Assembly (NCBI GenBank): GCA_017304475.1
Contig: JAFKKV010000020.1
Coordinates: 124,001 to 188,000 of the forward strand
Reading direction: 5' to 3'
Source: Hyphomicrobiales bacterium
Lineage (GTDB): Bacteria > Pseudomonadota > Alphaproteobacteria > Rhizobiales > Phreatobacteraceae
DNA length: 64,000 nt
Below the pieces are notes generated by a model. That model saw only the letters and a list, made by a program, of their open reading frames with translations. It ran no database searches and was not told the origin of the DNA. Below, piece after piece: positions 23,872 through 33,174 of this stretch. The first letter of the stretch is position 1, and every line of letters starts with the position of its first letter. The translations under genes were made by a program, and so were the position numbers.

Positions 23872-26403
23872 ATGCCATCAAGCACCCTGAAGACCTCTTT
23901 CGATGCCGTCGTGATGCTGACTTGGTCAAATTGGCACACCGAGCCGCGCAGCAATCGCTATCACTACGCCACTCGCTTTGCCAAGCATATACCCGTCTTC
24001 TTTGTGCAACCAAGTACGACTCGTGATATAATTTATTTTGAAAAAATCGAAGAACATAACATCGAGATAATTCATGTTTCAACAGAATATAATACAAATC
24101 AAGCAGAGACCCTCAAGAACGCCCTTCACGACAGAGGCGTACGCGCACCAATTATTTGGATTTACAATGTATTTTTTGTCGATTTTATAAGAATAATATC
24201 GTCAAAAATAAGAATATACCATGCAACGGAAGATTATCTTAGTCCTCCAGATAAGATCCACATTACAGAACAAGATATATCCAAGAATGTAAAGGATATA
24301 CTCAAGAGCGTGAATCTTGTTGTGGCCGTTTCGGACGGCGTCGCTGAAAGCTACCGCAAAAATGGCGACTACAATGGCGACATCATCACTCTCCGCAACG
24401 GTTGTGATTTCGATTTCTGGTCCGCCAGTGAGGCGAGCCACTACCAAGCTCCACCCCACGGCAGACCTGTGGCGTTCTTCCAGGGTGGCGTCAACGCCCG
24501 CCTTGATCTGTCGCTCCTATCGGAGCTTTGCGACGAGCTGGCGGATTGGGACTTCTGGCTTTGCGGCTCACTCGCCCCCCAAGTATCCGGCATGCTTGAA
24601 TTTCTAGACAAGCCCAACGTGCATTATCGTGGCATGCTGGACGTGGACGGCGTTGCCCGGCTCGCTCGTCACGCTCGCGTCGGCCTCATACCCTTCAAGC
24701 AGGACGCCCACATGCGCCGTTCTTTGCCCTTGAAGGCGTATGAATACCTTGCCTGCGGCCTGCCAGTGGTCACGACGCCAATCGACGCCCTCGCCTCACG
24801 TCCTGATCTGTTCCATGTCGCTACGGACGCCAGAGGCTTCGGTCAGGCAATCCGGGCGCTCGGACAAACCCGTGACCTGCCCGCGCTGGTCGAGCAGCGG
24901 ATGACGGAGGCACAAAACGAATCCTACGACCTACGGTTCGCGCAACTGCTGAATACGATCAGCACCCTCCAGAGACGTTTCGAGCGGGAACGGCCTCGCT
25001 TGAATGTGCTGATGCTATACGATGACAGCTCCACACATGTGCATACCATCAAAGAGCATCTTGAGGCCTTCGCGAATTATTCACGTCATCGCTTCCATTT
25101 CTTGCCCGCGACCGGACAGGTGATCGGAATTGACGACAGCGAACACCAGCTTGATTTTGACGCCTACGACGCCATCGTTATCCATTACTCCGTGCGTTTG
25201 TCATTGGACGATCACCTCTCACCAGGGATCGCCAACCTCCTGGCAAATTACGCCGGGCCTAAGCTCCTGTTCATTCAGGATGAATACGAACGTACCGAGA
25301 CGGCGCGCAAGTGGATCACGAGATTGCGGATCGACTCCGTCTTCACCAACGTTCCCCTGAATAGCCTTGACAAGGTCTACTCGCGCAAACGCTTTTCAGG
25401 TGTCGACTTTCTACCGACCCTGACGGGCTATGTGCCGGAAGACCCAACTCTCGACCGTTTCATCACGCCGGTAGCCGACCGCGAGGTCATGATCGGTTAT
25501 CGCGGTCGACGTCTGCCACACCACTATGGCGATTTGGGCCAGGAGAAATATCATATTGGCGTCGAGATGAAGCGCCATGCGCAAGCCGCCGGCCTGACGA
25601 TCGATATCGAGGTCGACGATCATTATCGAATATATGGCACCGAATGGTACCGTTTCATGGGCTCCTGTCGGGCAACGTTGGGGACGGAGAGCGGCGCGAA
25701 CGTGTTTGACGACGACGGCTCTTTGCAAATGCTGGCCCGGAAACATGCCAACATGCCCTATGCTGATTTCGCGGCACGTCATCTGGTCGCGCGGGAGGGT
25801 CTCGTGCGCATGAACCAGATTTCCCCCAAGATATTCGAGGCAATTCGCCTGCGCACCGCACTCATTCTTTTTGAAGGTGATTATTCCGGCGTGGTGCAAC
25901 CCGGGCGCCATTACATCTCACTCAAGAAAGATTTCTCAAATATCGCGGACGTATTCGCCAAGCTGCAAGACGATGGCTATATAGCTGAATTGACGCAGTG
26001 CGCCTATGATGAAATCATTGACAAGGGGGGTTATTCCTACTCCGCATTCGTCAATGGCATCGACCGTTACTTGGCTTCGCGCGTACCGGGCGGGGCCCGG
26101 GTCCAGATAGTTTCGACGCCGAAGCTGATGCGACGCCAGGAGAGCGAAAGCTACCGCCCCATTACGCGTGTCAGCCCCCTGTTGCTCGACACAGTACGCG
26201 TGGAACAAAGAGAGCCCCGCAAGGCGATCGTTGACATGGTGCAGACGCAGCCCGAGCCTAGGCTTGCACCGGCGACAACACAGCCATCAAACTTGCCGGA
26301 ACTCGCGAAGCCGGGCCCTCCCTTGCATTTCGTTGCAGCCAGGTACGTTTGGCGCATGTTGCCGGAGCGGGTTCGCCATTTTGTGGGTTCACGTTTGCTC
26401 TGA
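23872..26403 (+). CDS. two-domain glycosyltransferase: GT4-like plus unrecognised GT-B-like domain
   Basis: 843 residues in two parts. Residues 1-370 form a GT4-like enzyme: YHATEDYLS, VAVSDGVAESY, LRNGCDFDFW, and the nucleotide-sugar site LKAYEYLACGLPVVTTPID. Residues 374-735 form a second domain homologous along its length to the protein at 29665-31287. Shared blocks are IQDEYERT, LTGYVPE, GYRGRRLPHHYGDLGQEKY (about 542), RIYGTEWYRFMGS (about 587), LGTESGANVFD and ISPKIFEAIRLRT (about 650). The last block looks like the C-terminal GT-B motif of CgeB/Glyco_trans_1_2 proteins. An amphipathic tail follows (VWRMLPERVRHFVGSRLL). The first 450 bases are markedly AT-rich. A role in chain assembly is inferred from context. 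Confidence 0.8.
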   Translation: MPSSTLKTSFDAVVMLTWSNWHTEPRSNRYHYATRFAKHIPVFFVQPSTTRDIIYFEKIEEHNIEIIHVSTEYNTNQAETLKNALHDRGVRAPIIWIYNVFFVDFIRIISSKIRIYHATEDYLSPPDKIHITEQDISKNVKDILKSVNLVVAVSDGVAESYRKNGDYNGDIITLRNGCDFDFWSASEASHYQAPPHGRPVAFFQGGVNARLDLSLLSELCDELADWDFWLCGSLAPQVSGMLEFLDKPNVHYRGMLDVDGVARLARHARVGLIPFKQDAHMRRSLPLKAYEYLACGLPVVTTPIDALASRPDLFHVATDARGFGQAIRALGQTRDLPALVEQRMTEAQNESYDLRFAQLLNTISTLQRRFERERPRLNVLMLYDDSSTHVHTIKEHLEAFANYSRHRFHFLPATGQVIGIDDSEHQLDFDAYDAIVIHYSVRLSLDDHLSPGIANLLANYAGPKLLFIQDEYERTETARKWITRLRIDSVFTNVPLNSLDKVYSRKRFSGVDFLPTLTGYVPEDPTLDRFITPVADREVMIGYRGRRLPHHYGDLGQEKYHIGVEMKRHAQAAGLTIDIEVDDHYRIYGTEWYRFMGSCRATLGTESGANVFDDDGSLQMLARKHANMPYADFAARHLVAREGLVRMNQISPKIFEAIRLRTALILFEGDYSGVVQPGRHYISLKKDFSNIADVFAKLQDDGYIAELTQCAYDEIIDKGGYSYSAFVNGIDRYLASRVPGGARVQIVSTPKLMRRQESESYRPITRVSPLLLDTVRVEQREPRKAIVDMVQTQPEPRLAPATTQPSNLPELAKPGPPLHFVAARYVWRMLPERVRHFVGSRLL

Positions 26404-26419
26404 AAGGGGCGCCTTTTAC

Positions 26420-27883
26420 TCAACGCCGGAGATTTGCGGCGCAGGCCTCGAGTAACTTCCGGCCCTCGGCCTGCCAGTTGAGTTCCTGGGCCGCGGCGAG
26501 TGCATTCATCTTGAATCGGTCGATGGCCGGTCGGTCGAGCCGGTTCACCGCTGCTGCGATCGCCTCCGGCGTCACCGCCTCGATCAACTCGCCAAGATCG
26601 TGCCGGCGCAACAGGCGTGTCATTTCCGGCAGATCGGAGACGCACAAGGCCAATCCCGCCATGGTGTATTCGAAAAACTTGTTGGGCAGGACATAGACAT
26701 TCTGAAGCGAATGGTCCGGCAAGGCGAACAGCCCAACATCGAAATCCGCAGCACGGGCGACAAGTTCTGTCATCGGCACGGGCTCGTCAAAGATCACGCG
26801 CCCGACCACGCCCGCCTTCACCGCGATCTTTTGCAAGCCCGCCAGATAGGAGGGGTCGGCGGGGCCGCGCACCGTCAGGTGAAATTCCGGTCGCCACAGC
26901 GCCACGCTCCGGATACAGGCTTCAAGCCCCCGACCTGGTGCGACCACGCCGTGATAGAGCACATCAATCCTGGCGCCCGTTGCGCGAAATGATTGCCTCG
27001 AGTACATGGGCGTATTGCGGATAACGGCCGGGCGAACCGGCAGTTTGTAAACCTCGGCCAGCCGATCGGCGATGCCATCCGAGACGCAGGTGGCGAAGGC
27101 CGCCCCGGCAATTCCATCCTTTTCGACAGCCGCGATAACGGGACGCTGGCTCATTCGCCACAGCGCACTTTGTGCATATTCGTCAACTGCAAGTTCATGC
27201 GTATCGTAGCCGTAGGACACGCCCTGCTCCGCCGCGAGGCGCATGGCGATCGGTAGCGTCGTCCAGTCGTTTGCGAGCCAGAAATCGACCTTGTGGGGCC
27301 GAGCCAGTTCGAGGATCCGCGAAAAACGATCGTTGAGGCGCCAATAGACTTCGCGGCCGTAAGTGGGCTGAACCGACAGTCTGGCAATCTCGATGACCCG
27401 ACGCGCGCGCTGCAACTGGCGACGAACAACAGCCGGGAACGGTATCGCCGCACCGAGCGCTCGCTTCACCCGCCGCGCCAGCATGCCCGGCAACTTCGCG
27501 ATAACCCAGAGCAAAGCGGCCGGGTCGCGGAGGACGAGGTCGCCTATGACTGCGAACACATTGCGCAGGCCGCCCCCTTCCGAGACCGGCGCACGCATCG
27601 CCTGGCGCAATCTGCCTATCCGTTTTCTGTAGCCAGTTTCATCGTCGAACCCAGATGATCCGCTCACGGGCATGGACGGTCCAACATCGCCGATGGCGAG
27701 GCAGGTCCAGGTCGGCATAGAAGACAGATGGCCTGGCAGGCCAATGGCAACGACCTCCCATCCATCCTGCGTCAAGAGATCGCCTTGGCGGCGCACGCGC
27801 GGGTCATCGGGTATCGGCGATAGGCAGAGAATTCCGATACGAGGCTTGCGCCCATCGGAGAGAACGAACGACGAAGATGACAT
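26420..27883 (-). CDS. GT4-family glycosyltransferase
   Basis: 487 residues. The GT-B N-terminal opening is IGILCLSPIPDDPRVRRQGD. Further motifs are WLANDWTTLPIAMRLA and YGYDTHELAVDEY, and the C-terminal half has VLYHGVVAPGRGLEACIRSV, LTVRGPADPSYL and LPNKFFEYTMAGLALCVSD (donor site). The DTHE segment and general layout match the glycosyltransferase at 42034-43260, so the two are paralogues. It is convergent with the 843-residue glycosyltransferase (16 bases between stops) and divergent from the epimerase at 28105, with a 221-base promoter region between. Cytoplasmic; probably adds one sugar of the repeat unit. Confidence 0.85.
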   Translation of the reverse strand: MSSSSFVLSDGRKPRIGILCLSPIPDDPRVRRQGDLLTQDGWEVVAIGLPGHLSSMPTWTCLAIGDVGPSMPVSGSSGFDDETGYRKRIGRLRQAMRAPVSEGGGLRNVFAVIGDLVLRDPAALLWVIAKLPGMLARRVKRALGAAIPFPAVVRRQLQRARRVIEIARLSVQPTYGREVYWRLNDRFSRILELARPHKVDFWLANDWTTLPIAMRLAAEQGVSYGYDTHELAVDEYAQSALWRMSQRPVIAAVEKDGIAGAAFATCVSDGIADRLAEVYKLPVRPAVIRNTPMYSRQSFRATGARIDVLYHGVVAPGRGLEACIRSVALWRPEFHLTVRGPADPSYLAGLQKIAVKAGVVGRVIFDEPVPMTELVARAADFDVGLFALPDHSLQNVYVLPNKFFEYTMAGLALCVSDLPEMTRLLRRHDLGELIEAVTPEAIAAAVNRLDRPAIDRFKMNALAAAQELNWQAEGRKLLEACAANLRR

Positions 27884-28104
27884 GATCGTGGGATTGGTTC
27901 CAAGGCTGAGCCGGCGTCAGATCGCCGGCAAGATCGGAGCGCGTCCGCAAGTTTTTCTTAGGCGATACGACATCTCCTGCGCAACTGCCTCCCGTCATTC
28001 CATCTGCGGCGCCCCACCCGACCAGATGGAGGATCGGTTGCAGCGTCTCTCCCTTGGTGTAGGAGAGGCGGTCAACTCTCAACTCCCGAAGGCCCGCGAC
28101 AGTC

Positions 28105-29148
28105 ATGCCCCGTATCCTTACCATCGTCGGCGCGCGCCCGCAGTTTATTAAAGCTTCCCCGGTCAGTCACGCTTTGGCTGCGGCAGGTCTCACGGAGATC
28201 CTGGTCCATACCGGCCAACATTTCGACGCTTTGATGTCGGACGTCTTCTTTGACGAACTCGCCATTCCCAAGCCGAGTTACAATCTCGAGGTCAACAGCC
28301 TCGGCCACGGCGCGATGACCGGCCGCATGCTCGAAAAGCTCGAAGCATCAATGCGGATAGAGAAGCCAGCCCTCGTCCTGGTCTATGGCGACACCAACTC
28401 GACAATGGCCGGCGCGCTCGCCGCGGCAAAGCTCAACATTCCCGTCGCGCATGTGGAAGCTGGCTTGCGCTCGTTCAATCGGCGCATGCCCGAGGAGATC
28501 AACCGCATCGTCACGGACCATGTCAGCAGCCTTCTGTTCTGTCCGACCAGGACCGCCATGGCCAATCTCGCAACCGAGGGCGTCACCCAAGGCGTCCATG
28601 CTGTCGGCGACGTGATGTACGACGCCACCATCGCGGCCGTGGCGCGCTCCGAGGGGCGCTCCAGCATTCTCGAGACGCTGGGACTGACGGCCGGCACTTA
28701 CGCCGTCGCCACGATCCATCGTGCTGAGAACACCGACGATCCCGCCCGCTTCGTGAAGGTGGTATCCTGGCTCGAGGCGGCGGCGCGCGATGGTGTCGTG
28801 GTCATGCCCACCCATCCGCGTACGCGCAAGCTGATGGCGCAACTCGGCGTCTCACCCGCCGGTGTCCAACTCGTCGATCCGCTCGGCTATCTCGACATGA
28901 CGCGGCTGGTACATCACGCGCGTGCCGTCTTCACCGATTCTGGAGGATTGCAGAAGGAAGCCTATTTCCACCGTGTGCCCTGTGTGACGTTGCGCGACGA
29001 AACGGAATGGGTAGAGACGGTAGAAGCCGGCTGGAACCGGCTCTGGGAGGGACCGAACTGTGGCCCGCGCCACGATATCCCCGACTACGGTCAAGGACGT
29101 GCCGCGCATCTCATCGCCGATCTGATAGCCACTTACGTCACGAAGTGA
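28105..29148 (+). CDS. wecB: UDP-GlcNAc 2-epimerase family (WecB or WbpI type)
   Basis: 347 residues, the normal length for a non-hydrolysing UDP-sugar 2-epimerase. Family motifs are IVGARPQFIKASP, VHTGQHFDALMSD, VYGDTNST, HVEAGLRSF, the P-x-E in NRRMPEEINR, TIHRAEN, PTHPRT and DSGGLQKEAYF. WecB makes UDP-ManNAc, while the closely related WbpI makes UDP-2,3-diacetamido-mannuronate. Because the other four enzymes of the WbpI pathway are at 44624-49070, the WbpI role is attractive, but sequence alone does not decide. Start ATG 28105; no strong ribosome site. Confidence 0.9.
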   Translation: MPRILTIVGARPQFIKASPVSHALAAAGLTEILVHTGQHFDALMSDVFFDELAIPKPSYNLEVNSLGHGAMTGRMLEKLEASMRIEKPALVLVYGDTNSTMAGALAAAKLNIPVAHVEAGLRSFNRRMPEEINRIVTDHVSSLLFCPTRTAMANLATEGVTQGVHAVGDVMYDATIAAVARSEGRSSILETLGLTAGTYAVATIHRAENTDDPARFVKVVSWLEAAARDGVVVMPTHPRTRKLMAQLGVSPAGVQLVDPLGYLDMTRLVHHARAVFTDSGGLQKEAYFHRVPCVTLRDETEWVETVEAGWNRLWEGPNCGPRHDIPDYGQGRAAHLIADLIATYVTK

Positions 29149-29664
29149 ACCGCGCTCGCTAGGCCACGAAACGAAGCCTCTCAGCGTCGGTGGCCCCGCG
29201 TCGGAGGCCAAGTGTACAAGCATAGTGGCGGGCTTGACGGGAGGGGATGGTTGAAGCTGCCGAGACGGCGTTGGGTCGAGCGGCCCCCTCGTCGCCGGGC
29301 GGACATGACGCCGTCGCTTGCCGCGATTGTGACTGATCGCCTTAGCTTCGCCGCGGAGGAATGCGTATCTCACAAAAGCGGCCGCAGCGCATTCATTGCT
29401 TCAGAGCGTCATAATGGGCTAGATCACCAGGCTGCACCTCGTCACTGGGCGCCGGCCGGCACCAGCCATCGGCACACGCCTGGCCTCCCGTGATGGCCCT
29501 CTTGGACAAAAGCCGTTATTCAACGGCAATAGCCCCATCGTGCCGGAGCTAATAGCCACGCGCATGTCCGGAATAGGCATCTAAGGATGCTCGATCTCAC
29601 CGACGCAATCATCGCTCGCCGTCAAGCCGACTTCGGGTGAATTGACCTTACAAGTGTCTTATTC
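29149..29664. other. 516-base intergenic region
   Basis: I see no gene. A 93-codon open frame at 29212 starts without a convincing ribosome site and is Arg/His-rich, as expected of chance frames in high-GC DNA. The last 150 bases become less GC-rich and probably carry the promoter of the next gene. Confidence 0.4.
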
Positions 29665-31287
29665 ATGCCTAGTGAAAAACCAAAGCGCATTCTTGTCGCC
29701 TACTCGATGATGTCGACGTTCACACCGACAACACTTGAGTATCTATTGGCAATCAAGAAATTCACTGACTATCAAGTACATTACATTCATGTCACACACG
29801 ACGCACGAATGGGCGTCGATTTTAATGACTATGATGTCGTCATTCACAACTATTGTGCCCGCCTTTGCTTCGAAGGCTATATCAGCGCGCATTATGAACG
29901 TGCGATGGCGCATTTCAGGGGCCTCAAGATCGTCTGCGTGCAGGATGATTACGATCGTACGGCCGTCCTGCATCGGGCAATCCGACGACTTGGGTTCCAT
30001 GTGCTGCTCACCTGCATACAGCGAGAATTCTGGCCGCTGGTCTATCCGCAATCTGAATTACCAGGCCTGTCGATCGTTCAAGGGCTTACGGGCTACATGC
30101 CGGAGCGCCTCATTGAGGCACGGCCGACGATCGCGCCGCTATCGGAGCGCAAGACGTGGGTCGCCTATCGTGGTCGGGACATCGGCGCCAAGTACGGTCG
30201 GCTCGGCTTCGAAAAATACGAAATCGGCCGGCGCATGGTCGAGATCTGTGAAGGCCGCGGCGTTCCGCACGATATCGCAATGGACAACGACAGTCGCATT
30301 TATGGCGACGCATGGTTCGATTTTCTCGGGTCCAGCCGAACTATGCTTGGCGCGGAGTCCGGTTCAAACGCATTCGATTTCGACGGCGATCTGGAAGCGC
30401 GGATAGACGAGTTCAAGATACGCGAAGGCCGGGCGCCGACATATCACGAGTTCAAGCCGATCCTCGACCCGATCGAGGCCCCGTTCAATATCGGACAGAT
30501 TTCGCCGCGTGTCTTCGAAACCGCGGTCATGCGCACGCCGATGATTAATTTCCGCGGCAGTTATTCGGACGTCATAAAGCCCGACGTCCATTACATCGCC
30601 CTAGAAAAGGATTTTTCCAACATCGACGTCGTACTTTCCAAACTCGACAATATCGACATTCTGGAAGGTTTCACGACAAGAGCATATGAAACGCTTGTAC
30701 AATCTGGCACCTATGGCTATCGCTCGCTCGCGCGCCTTGTAACCGAGACGATAGAGACACAATATCCGCTGCGCGTGAACCAGGCGTGGATACAGTACCG
30801 CCGAGCGACTGGAACGCCCTGGCACGCCCCCGCGCAGATGACGCCGCCAGAAACTGAAGAGGACGCCCGCCAGATCGCCCTCTTGGAGAGGCCTACCGAT
30901 TTTCCGCTAAATTCTGATACGCTCAATGATCGCCAAGACTTACTATCATCATTGCTAAAAGACATTAGCGAACGCAGATCTCTGGCGCGCACTGCTGACA
31001 TCGCGTCCGAGCCAATCACTACTGACAACGCGCCCGAGCCAATCGTTACTGACATCGTGCCAGAGCCAATCGAGAGCCTACCATCGACTTATTTCGCGAC
31101 AAGGTTCGATCGGCTAGACCACGCCACCGCCCTTCTCAATGGAACCTTCTTTTGGCGCCCCCTGCGTCTCGTCTGGCGAGCGACTCCATCATCTCTGCGT
31201 CGCTTCATCTTGCGCAAATTCGGCCGAACAGACTTCGCCCCATCCTCCCGGCGCAACCGGCCGCGGGGCCGTTTCACGCATGATTAG
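29665..31287 (+). CDS. stand-alone version of the unrecognised GT-B-like domain
   Basis: 540 residues. Residues 1-370 align with residues 374-735 of the 843-residue protein at 23872. Shared blocks are DYDVVIHNYCARL, VCVQDDYDRT, LTGYMPE, AYRGRDIGAKYGRLGFEKY (about 167), RIYGDAWFDFLGS (about 211), LGAESGSNAFDFDGD and ISPRVFETAVMRT (about 279). Residues 385-470 are a low-complexity acidic linker with an EPIxTD-type repeat (SEPITTDNAPEPIVTDIVPE). The tail has an amphipathic stretch (FWRPLRLVWRATPSSLRRF) like the fusion protein. It probably acts in surface-glycan assembly, given its neighbours. I cannot name the reaction. Confidence 0.75.
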   Translation: MPSEKPKRILVAYSMMSTFTPTTLEYLLAIKKFTDYQVHYIHVTHDARMGVDFNDYDVVIHNYCARLCFEGYISAHYERAMAHFRGLKIVCVQDDYDRTAVLHRAIRRLGFHVLLTCIQREFWPLVYPQSELPGLSIVQGLTGYMPERLIEARPTIAPLSERKTWVAYRGRDIGAKYGRLGFEKYEIGRRMVEICEGRGVPHDIAMDNDSRIYGDAWFDFLGSSRTMLGAESGSNAFDFDGDLEARIDEFKIREGRAPTYHEFKPILDPIEAPFNIGQISPRVFETAVMRTPMINFRGSYSDVIKPDVHYIALEKDFSNIDVVLSKLDNIDILEGFTTRAYETLVQSGTYGYRSLARLVTETIETQYPLRVNQAWIQYRRATGTPWHAPAQMTPPETEEDARQIALLERPTDFPLNSDTLNDRQDLLSSLLKDISERRSLARTADIASEPITTDNAPEPIVTDIVPEPIESLPSTYFATRFDRLDHATALLNGTFFWRPLRLVWRATPSSLRRFILRKFGRTDFAPSSRRNRPRGRFTHD

Positions 31288-31395
31288 CAACATAAGAGCA
31301 CTATCGCCTTGCGAACCGGAAAGGCGCCCCGAGCAGTCGAAATTTCCAACTTAATTCTCGACGGAAAGCATTAAATTCAGGAACCGAGCAAAACA

Positions 31396-32229
31396 ATGCC
31401 GTCAACTCCCGAGACAACAGACCGCGCAAACGTGGAATATTGGAACGAATTGTGCGGGACCAATTTGGCAAACCACTTGGGAATCAAAGACGCATCAGAA
31501 CGATCTCTTAAAAAATTTGATGACTGGTTCTTCTCCTTCTACCCCTATTTATTTATTCATATTCCGTTCGACGAACTGAAAGGCAAGGACGTCCTGGAGG
31601 TCGGCCTTGGGTACGGCACTGTGGCCCAACGACTTGCCGAAAATGGAGCAAGGTATACCGGCCTGGACATAGCGAGCGGTCCCGTGGAGATGGCGCGCCA
31701 CCGTCTCAGTCAAGCCGGCCTCCCAGGGGAGGCCCAACAAGGAAGCATTCTGACCGCGCCATTCAGCGATGACAGCTTCGATGCAATCGTTACGATTGGG
31801 TGCTTGCACCATACCGGCGACCTGGCAAAAGCAATCGACGAGTGCCATCGGATACTGCGCCCAGGCGGAAAGATCATACTCATGCTATATTATGCATACT
31901 CTTATCGAAGATGGATGCAGGCACGCAAAGAAACGTTGCGCTACTTGCTACGCGAGCAACTTGGCTATTCCGGCGTTGTGCAACCACGGTCAGAGCTCGA
32001 GAAATGGGATTATGATCACAATACCGACGGCCAGGCAGCCCCTCATACTGATTTTGTGTCGATCCGATCACTGAAAAAAATGTGCAAAAATTTCTCGTCG
32101 TTCGAATATCGGGTGGAAAATATCAATATCGAACCCCCCTTCCAAAGGTGGAAATCTCGTCGCGATCTTTTGAAGACGTTATATCCGCGCATGATTGGAC
32201 TCGACATCTACGCCACGGCTGCGAAATAG
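31396..32229 (+). CDS. class I SAM-dependent methyltransferase
   Basis: 277 residues. SAM motif I is DVLEVGLGYGTVAQRLAENG, the acidic residue after it is in YTGLDIASG, and motif IV/post-IV are SFDAIVTIGCLHHTGDL and ILRPGGKIILMLYY. The N-terminus NVEYWNELCG is typical of methyltransferases in O-antigen loci. It lies between the glycosyltransferase-like gene and the Wzt-type ATPase, and may methylate a sugar of the glycan or its terminus. Base composition is somewhat more AT-rich than the locus average. Convergent with wzt. Confidence 0.85.
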   Translation: MPSTPETTDRANVEYWNELCGTNLANHLGIKDASERSLKKFDDWFFSFYPYLFIHIPFDELKGKDVLEVGLGYGTVAQRLAENGARYTGLDIASGPVEMARHRLSQAGLPGEAQQGSILTAPFSDDSFDAIVTIGCLHHTGDLAKAIDECHRILRPGGKIILMLYYAYSYRRWMQARKETLRYLLREQLGYSGVVQPRSELEKWDYDHNTDGQAAPHTDFVSIRSLKKMCKNFSSFEYRVENINIEPPFQRWKSRRDLLKTLYPRMIGLDIYATAAK

Positions 32230-32410
32230 CGAGTAAAATTGACACCGCGAAAGGATAGCCTCGCCTGACCTGTTGCGCCGCCTTCTCACTCTCAGCATCT
32301 GTGAGCCAAACTGCGACCGCTTCCATGCGCCCACGGACAAGGCCGCGTCACCTTATCGACGCACTGCGCACCAAATGATCGATTCGCCAGGCCAATATTT
32401 TCCTGACACC

Positions 32411-33163
32411 TCAGCTTTGGACTGACGCTAGGTAAGCATCGCAAACAGACTTGACCTCGCCGAACCCCCGAATGAGGCCGCTTTCGACCCATATGGCCTT
32501 GTTGCAAAACCTCTCGACGAGTTCGGGTCCGTGCGAAGCGAAGACGAGGATACGCGAACGTGAGATCAAATCGGTCATACGAAGCTCCGCCTTACGCACG
32601 AAAGCTGCATCTCCAGCGCCGAAAACCTCGTCGAGAATGAGGATTTCTGGTTCGATTGACGTTGCGATCGCAAATGCGAGTCGCGTACGCATTCCGGCCG
32701 AGTACGCGCCGACATGCAAATGGATGAACTCGTCCAATCCCGTGAACTGGACGATCTCATGACGTTTCTCATTGATTGCCTTGGGAGCAACGCCAAGCAA
32801 AAGCAGGCAGAACTCGATGTTATCGAAACCTGAAACGTCATCGCGCATGCCGAGTCCAACGGTCAGCAGAGCGCCGACACGCCCCTCAATGACCGCTTGG
32901 CCGGAGGTCGGCGGGTAGATGCCGGCCAATACCCGCAACAATGTCGACTTGCCGGCGCCGTTTGGGCCGACAACGGCCACGCGGTCTCCCTCAACGAAGG
33001 AAAGGCTAATGCCCTTCAAGGCCTGAAGGATGGGTCTGTCGCGCGGGTCAAGCATGATGCGCATGGGCTTGAGCGGTGCCGACAGGAGTCGCTTGAGCGA
33101 TCGCTGGTCCTGCTGAAGCAGCGGGAAGTCGACATGGACATTGTCGAGCACGATCCGAACCAT
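32411..33163 (-). CDS. wzt: polysaccharide ABC exporter ATPase (Wzt/KpsT type)
   Basis: 250 residues. Walker A GPNGAGKST, the characteristic exporter segment GRVGALLTVGLGMRDDVSG, signature YSAGMRTRLAFA, Walker B ILILDEVFGAGD and switch FASHGPELV are intact. This is the Wzt/KpsT/TagH group. It lacks the additional C-terminal carbohydrate-binding domain of long Wzt proteins, so it should not recognise chain ends itself. ATG 33163 follows a strong GAGGAGG; it starts 11 bases after the permease stop. Together they export the lipid-linked glycan across the inner membrane. Confidence 0.92.
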   Translation of the reverse strand: MVRIVLDNVHVDFPLLQQDQRSLKRLLSAPLKPMRIMLDPRDRPILQALKGISLSFVEGDRVAVVGPNGAGKSTLLRVLAGIYPPTSGQAVIEGRVGALLTVGLGMRDDVSGFDNIEFCLLLLGVAPKAINEKRHEIVQFTGLDEFIHLHVGAYSAGMRTRLAFAIATSIEPEILILDEVFGAGDAAFVRKAELRMTDLISRSRILVFASHGPELVERFCNKAIWVESGLIRGFGEVKSVCDAYLASVQS

Positions 33164-33174
33164 GGCCGCCTCCT

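Noticed and set aside
29212-29493. 93-codon rightward open frame in the 516-base gap
   Set aside because: Arg/His-rich, no ribosome site, no family resemblance.
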